A stretch of DNA of 6,047 bases, from NCBI GenBank assembly GCA_025458755.1, contig JALORT010000168.1, forward strand, positions 1 to 6,047, written 5' to 3'. The notes below the pieces were generated by a model that saw nothing but the letters and a program-made list of their open reading frames with translations, was not told the origin of the DNA and did not search any database. Of the stretch, positions 5,041-6,047 are shown one piece after another. Source of the DNA: Methylotetracoccus sp. (GTDB taxonomy: Bacteria; Pseudomonadota; Gammaproteobacteria; Methylococcales; Methylococcaceae). Numbering within the stretch: the first letter of the stretch is position 1; each line of letters begins with the position of its first letter. Both the position numbers and the translations under genes were made by a program.

Positions 5041-6047
5041 CTACAGCGCCAGCCGGAATCCGGCCCAGCCGCCGAACGGCGCACCGACGCCGATGAAACG
5101 CGGGTTGTTGTACTCCGGCCCCAGCACCTCGGCGGCATTTCCGAAGGTGCCGAAACTCTGGTAGTGGCGGTTGAACGAATTCTCGATACGAGCGAACACC
5201 GCGAGATGCTCGTTATAGCGGTATTCGGCCCGCAGGTTGAATACGGCATAATCCGGGGTCTGCGGGGTCAGGTTGGCCTCATCCCCGCGCAGATACTGGC
5301 CGCTGTTGTAATACATGTCGATCCCCAAGGTCAGTTCTTTCAATGGCGCCCAGTCGGCCGACGCTTTCAGCACATGGCGCGGAATGCTCGGAATGTAGTC
5401 GCCCTTCTTCACCGGAATCACGTCATCGACCGCCTTGGGGTTGTTCGGACTGTTGGCCAGAAACGGGGTCTGGAAGGTCGCGTCGAGCAGCGTGTAGTTC
5501 ATGTTGAAACGTACCTGCTCGTAATCGCCGCTGAGTCCCATCTCAAGACCTTGAAGACCTTGGCGCAGCGTATCGCCGACATTGTCGAAATAGCCCTGGC
5601 CACGTAGCCGGCAGCTGCTGATGAACAGAATGTCGTTGGTATTCTCGGTGTGGAAGAACCCCGCATTCCAAATATACGCGCCGCCCAAAAGTTCTTTGAA
5701 ACGGCCGCGAAAGCCGACTTCCCACGTTTTTGCGACGACCTGTTTCAGCGGAGGATCGGCGATGAAGGCGTTGGGCAGCCGGCACGGCTTTTCCGGGTCG
5801 GCGCAGCTCAACTCGACCGCGGTCGGCGCGCGGTTGGACTCGCTGTAGTTGGCGTAGGCGCCGGCTTCTTCGATCGGGGTGTACGTGACGCCCACCGACG
5901 GGTTGAAGCGGTGATAGATATGCTGGCCGTCAAGATCATCCCCGATCCGGTCGATCAACTGGACCGACGCACGGTTGTACCCCCCGGCTAAGGTGACATT
6001 CAGTTTCTCGAGCGGAGTCAGCGTATCGGTGAAATACCAGTTGATGA
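5041..6047 (-). CDS. TonB-dependent outer-membrane receptor, C-terminal part
   Basis: The visible 334 residues are the last part of a TonB-dependent receptor beta-barrel, which imports iron chelates or other scarce ligands across the outer membrane using TonB-ExbBD energy. The reading frame is open to the right edge, so the signal peptide, TonB box and plug domain lie outside. Evidence: alternating hydrophobic/polar strands, the YSESNRAPT motif (visible residues 67-75) that is characteristic of these barrels, then ELSCADPEKPC with Cys81 and Cys88 probably disulfide-bonded in an extracellular loop, and IADPPLKQV. Later strands include HVLKASADWAPLKELTLGID and NLRAEYRYNEHLAVFARIEN. The chain ends WAGFRLAL; the terminal residue is Leu rather than the more usual Phe or aromatic residue. 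It converges with dnaQ across 20 bp and is functionally unrelated to it. The ligand cannot be read from this part. Confidence 0.9.
   Translation of the reverse strand, partial: INWYFTDTLTPLEKLNVTLAGGYNRASVQLIDRIGDDLDGQHIYHRFNPSVGVTYTPIEEAGAYANYSESNRAPTAVELSCADPEKPCRLPNAFIADPPLKQVVAKTWEVGFRGRFKELLGGAYIWNAGFFHTENTNDILFISSCRLRGQGYFDNVGDTLRQGLQGLEMGLSGDYEQVRFNMNYTLLDATFQTPFLANSPNNPKAVDDVIPVKKGDYIPSIPRHVLKASADWAPLKELTLGIDMYYNSGQYLRGDEANLTPQTPDYAVFNLRAEYRYNEHLAVFARIENSFNRHYQSFGTFGNAAEVLGPEYNNPRFIGVGAPFGGWAGFRLAL

Noticed and set aside
4954..5607. Open frame of 217 codons on the plus strand antisense to the TonB-dependent receptor gene.
   Set aside because: The receptor on the minus strand is clear from its barrel motifs; the antisense product is a shadow frame.

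Overview
The window most likely comes from the chromosome of a moderately GC-rich gammaproteobacterium. The evidence is a recognisable block: a MltD-type lytic transglycosylase diverges from a YafS-like methyltransferase, which is followed on the same strand by rnhA (RNase HI) and dnaQ (DNA polymerase III epsilon). E. coli and relatives carry the same genes close together (mltD, gloB, yafS, rnhA, dnaQ). A methanotroph-like or other environmental gammaproteobacterium would fit, but nothing visible fixes the genus.

Layout. Positions 1-432 (minus strand) hold the first 144 codons of a NuoM/NdhD-type proton-pumping subunit, which runs off the left edge. Positions 433-1106 hold no convincing gene. 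They contain several stem-loops, one of them a perfect 10-bp inverted repeat, and a weak terminator candidate behind mltD. Positions 1107-2969 (minus) are mltD, a 620-residue lipoprotein whose last ~270 residues are a basic, Ala/Ser/Pro-rich tail in place of clear LysM repeats. After a 51-bp divergent gap, positions 3021-5020 (plus) hold a compact run: the methyltransferase-like gene, then rnhA 10 bp later, then dnaQ overlapping rnhA by 20 bp. A 20-bp gap with a perfect hairpin separates dnaQ from a convergent TonB-dependent receptor (minus), whose C-terminal 334 residues are visible before the right edge.

How the genes relate. rnhA and dnaQ both serve genome maintenance: removal of RNA from RNA-DNA hybrids, and replication proofreading. 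The overlap and the strong dnaQ ribosome-binding site suggest coupled translation. mltD belongs to cell-wall remodelling and is linked to this block by conserved neighbourhood rather than pathway. The complex I-like subunit and the outer-membrane receptor at the edges look like unrelated neighbouring units.

No new defence or mobile system is evident. The points most worth a second look are the possibly decayed LysM repeats and nine-A run in the mltD tail, the AT-rich start of the methyltransferase gene, and the structured gene-free stretch at 433-1106.
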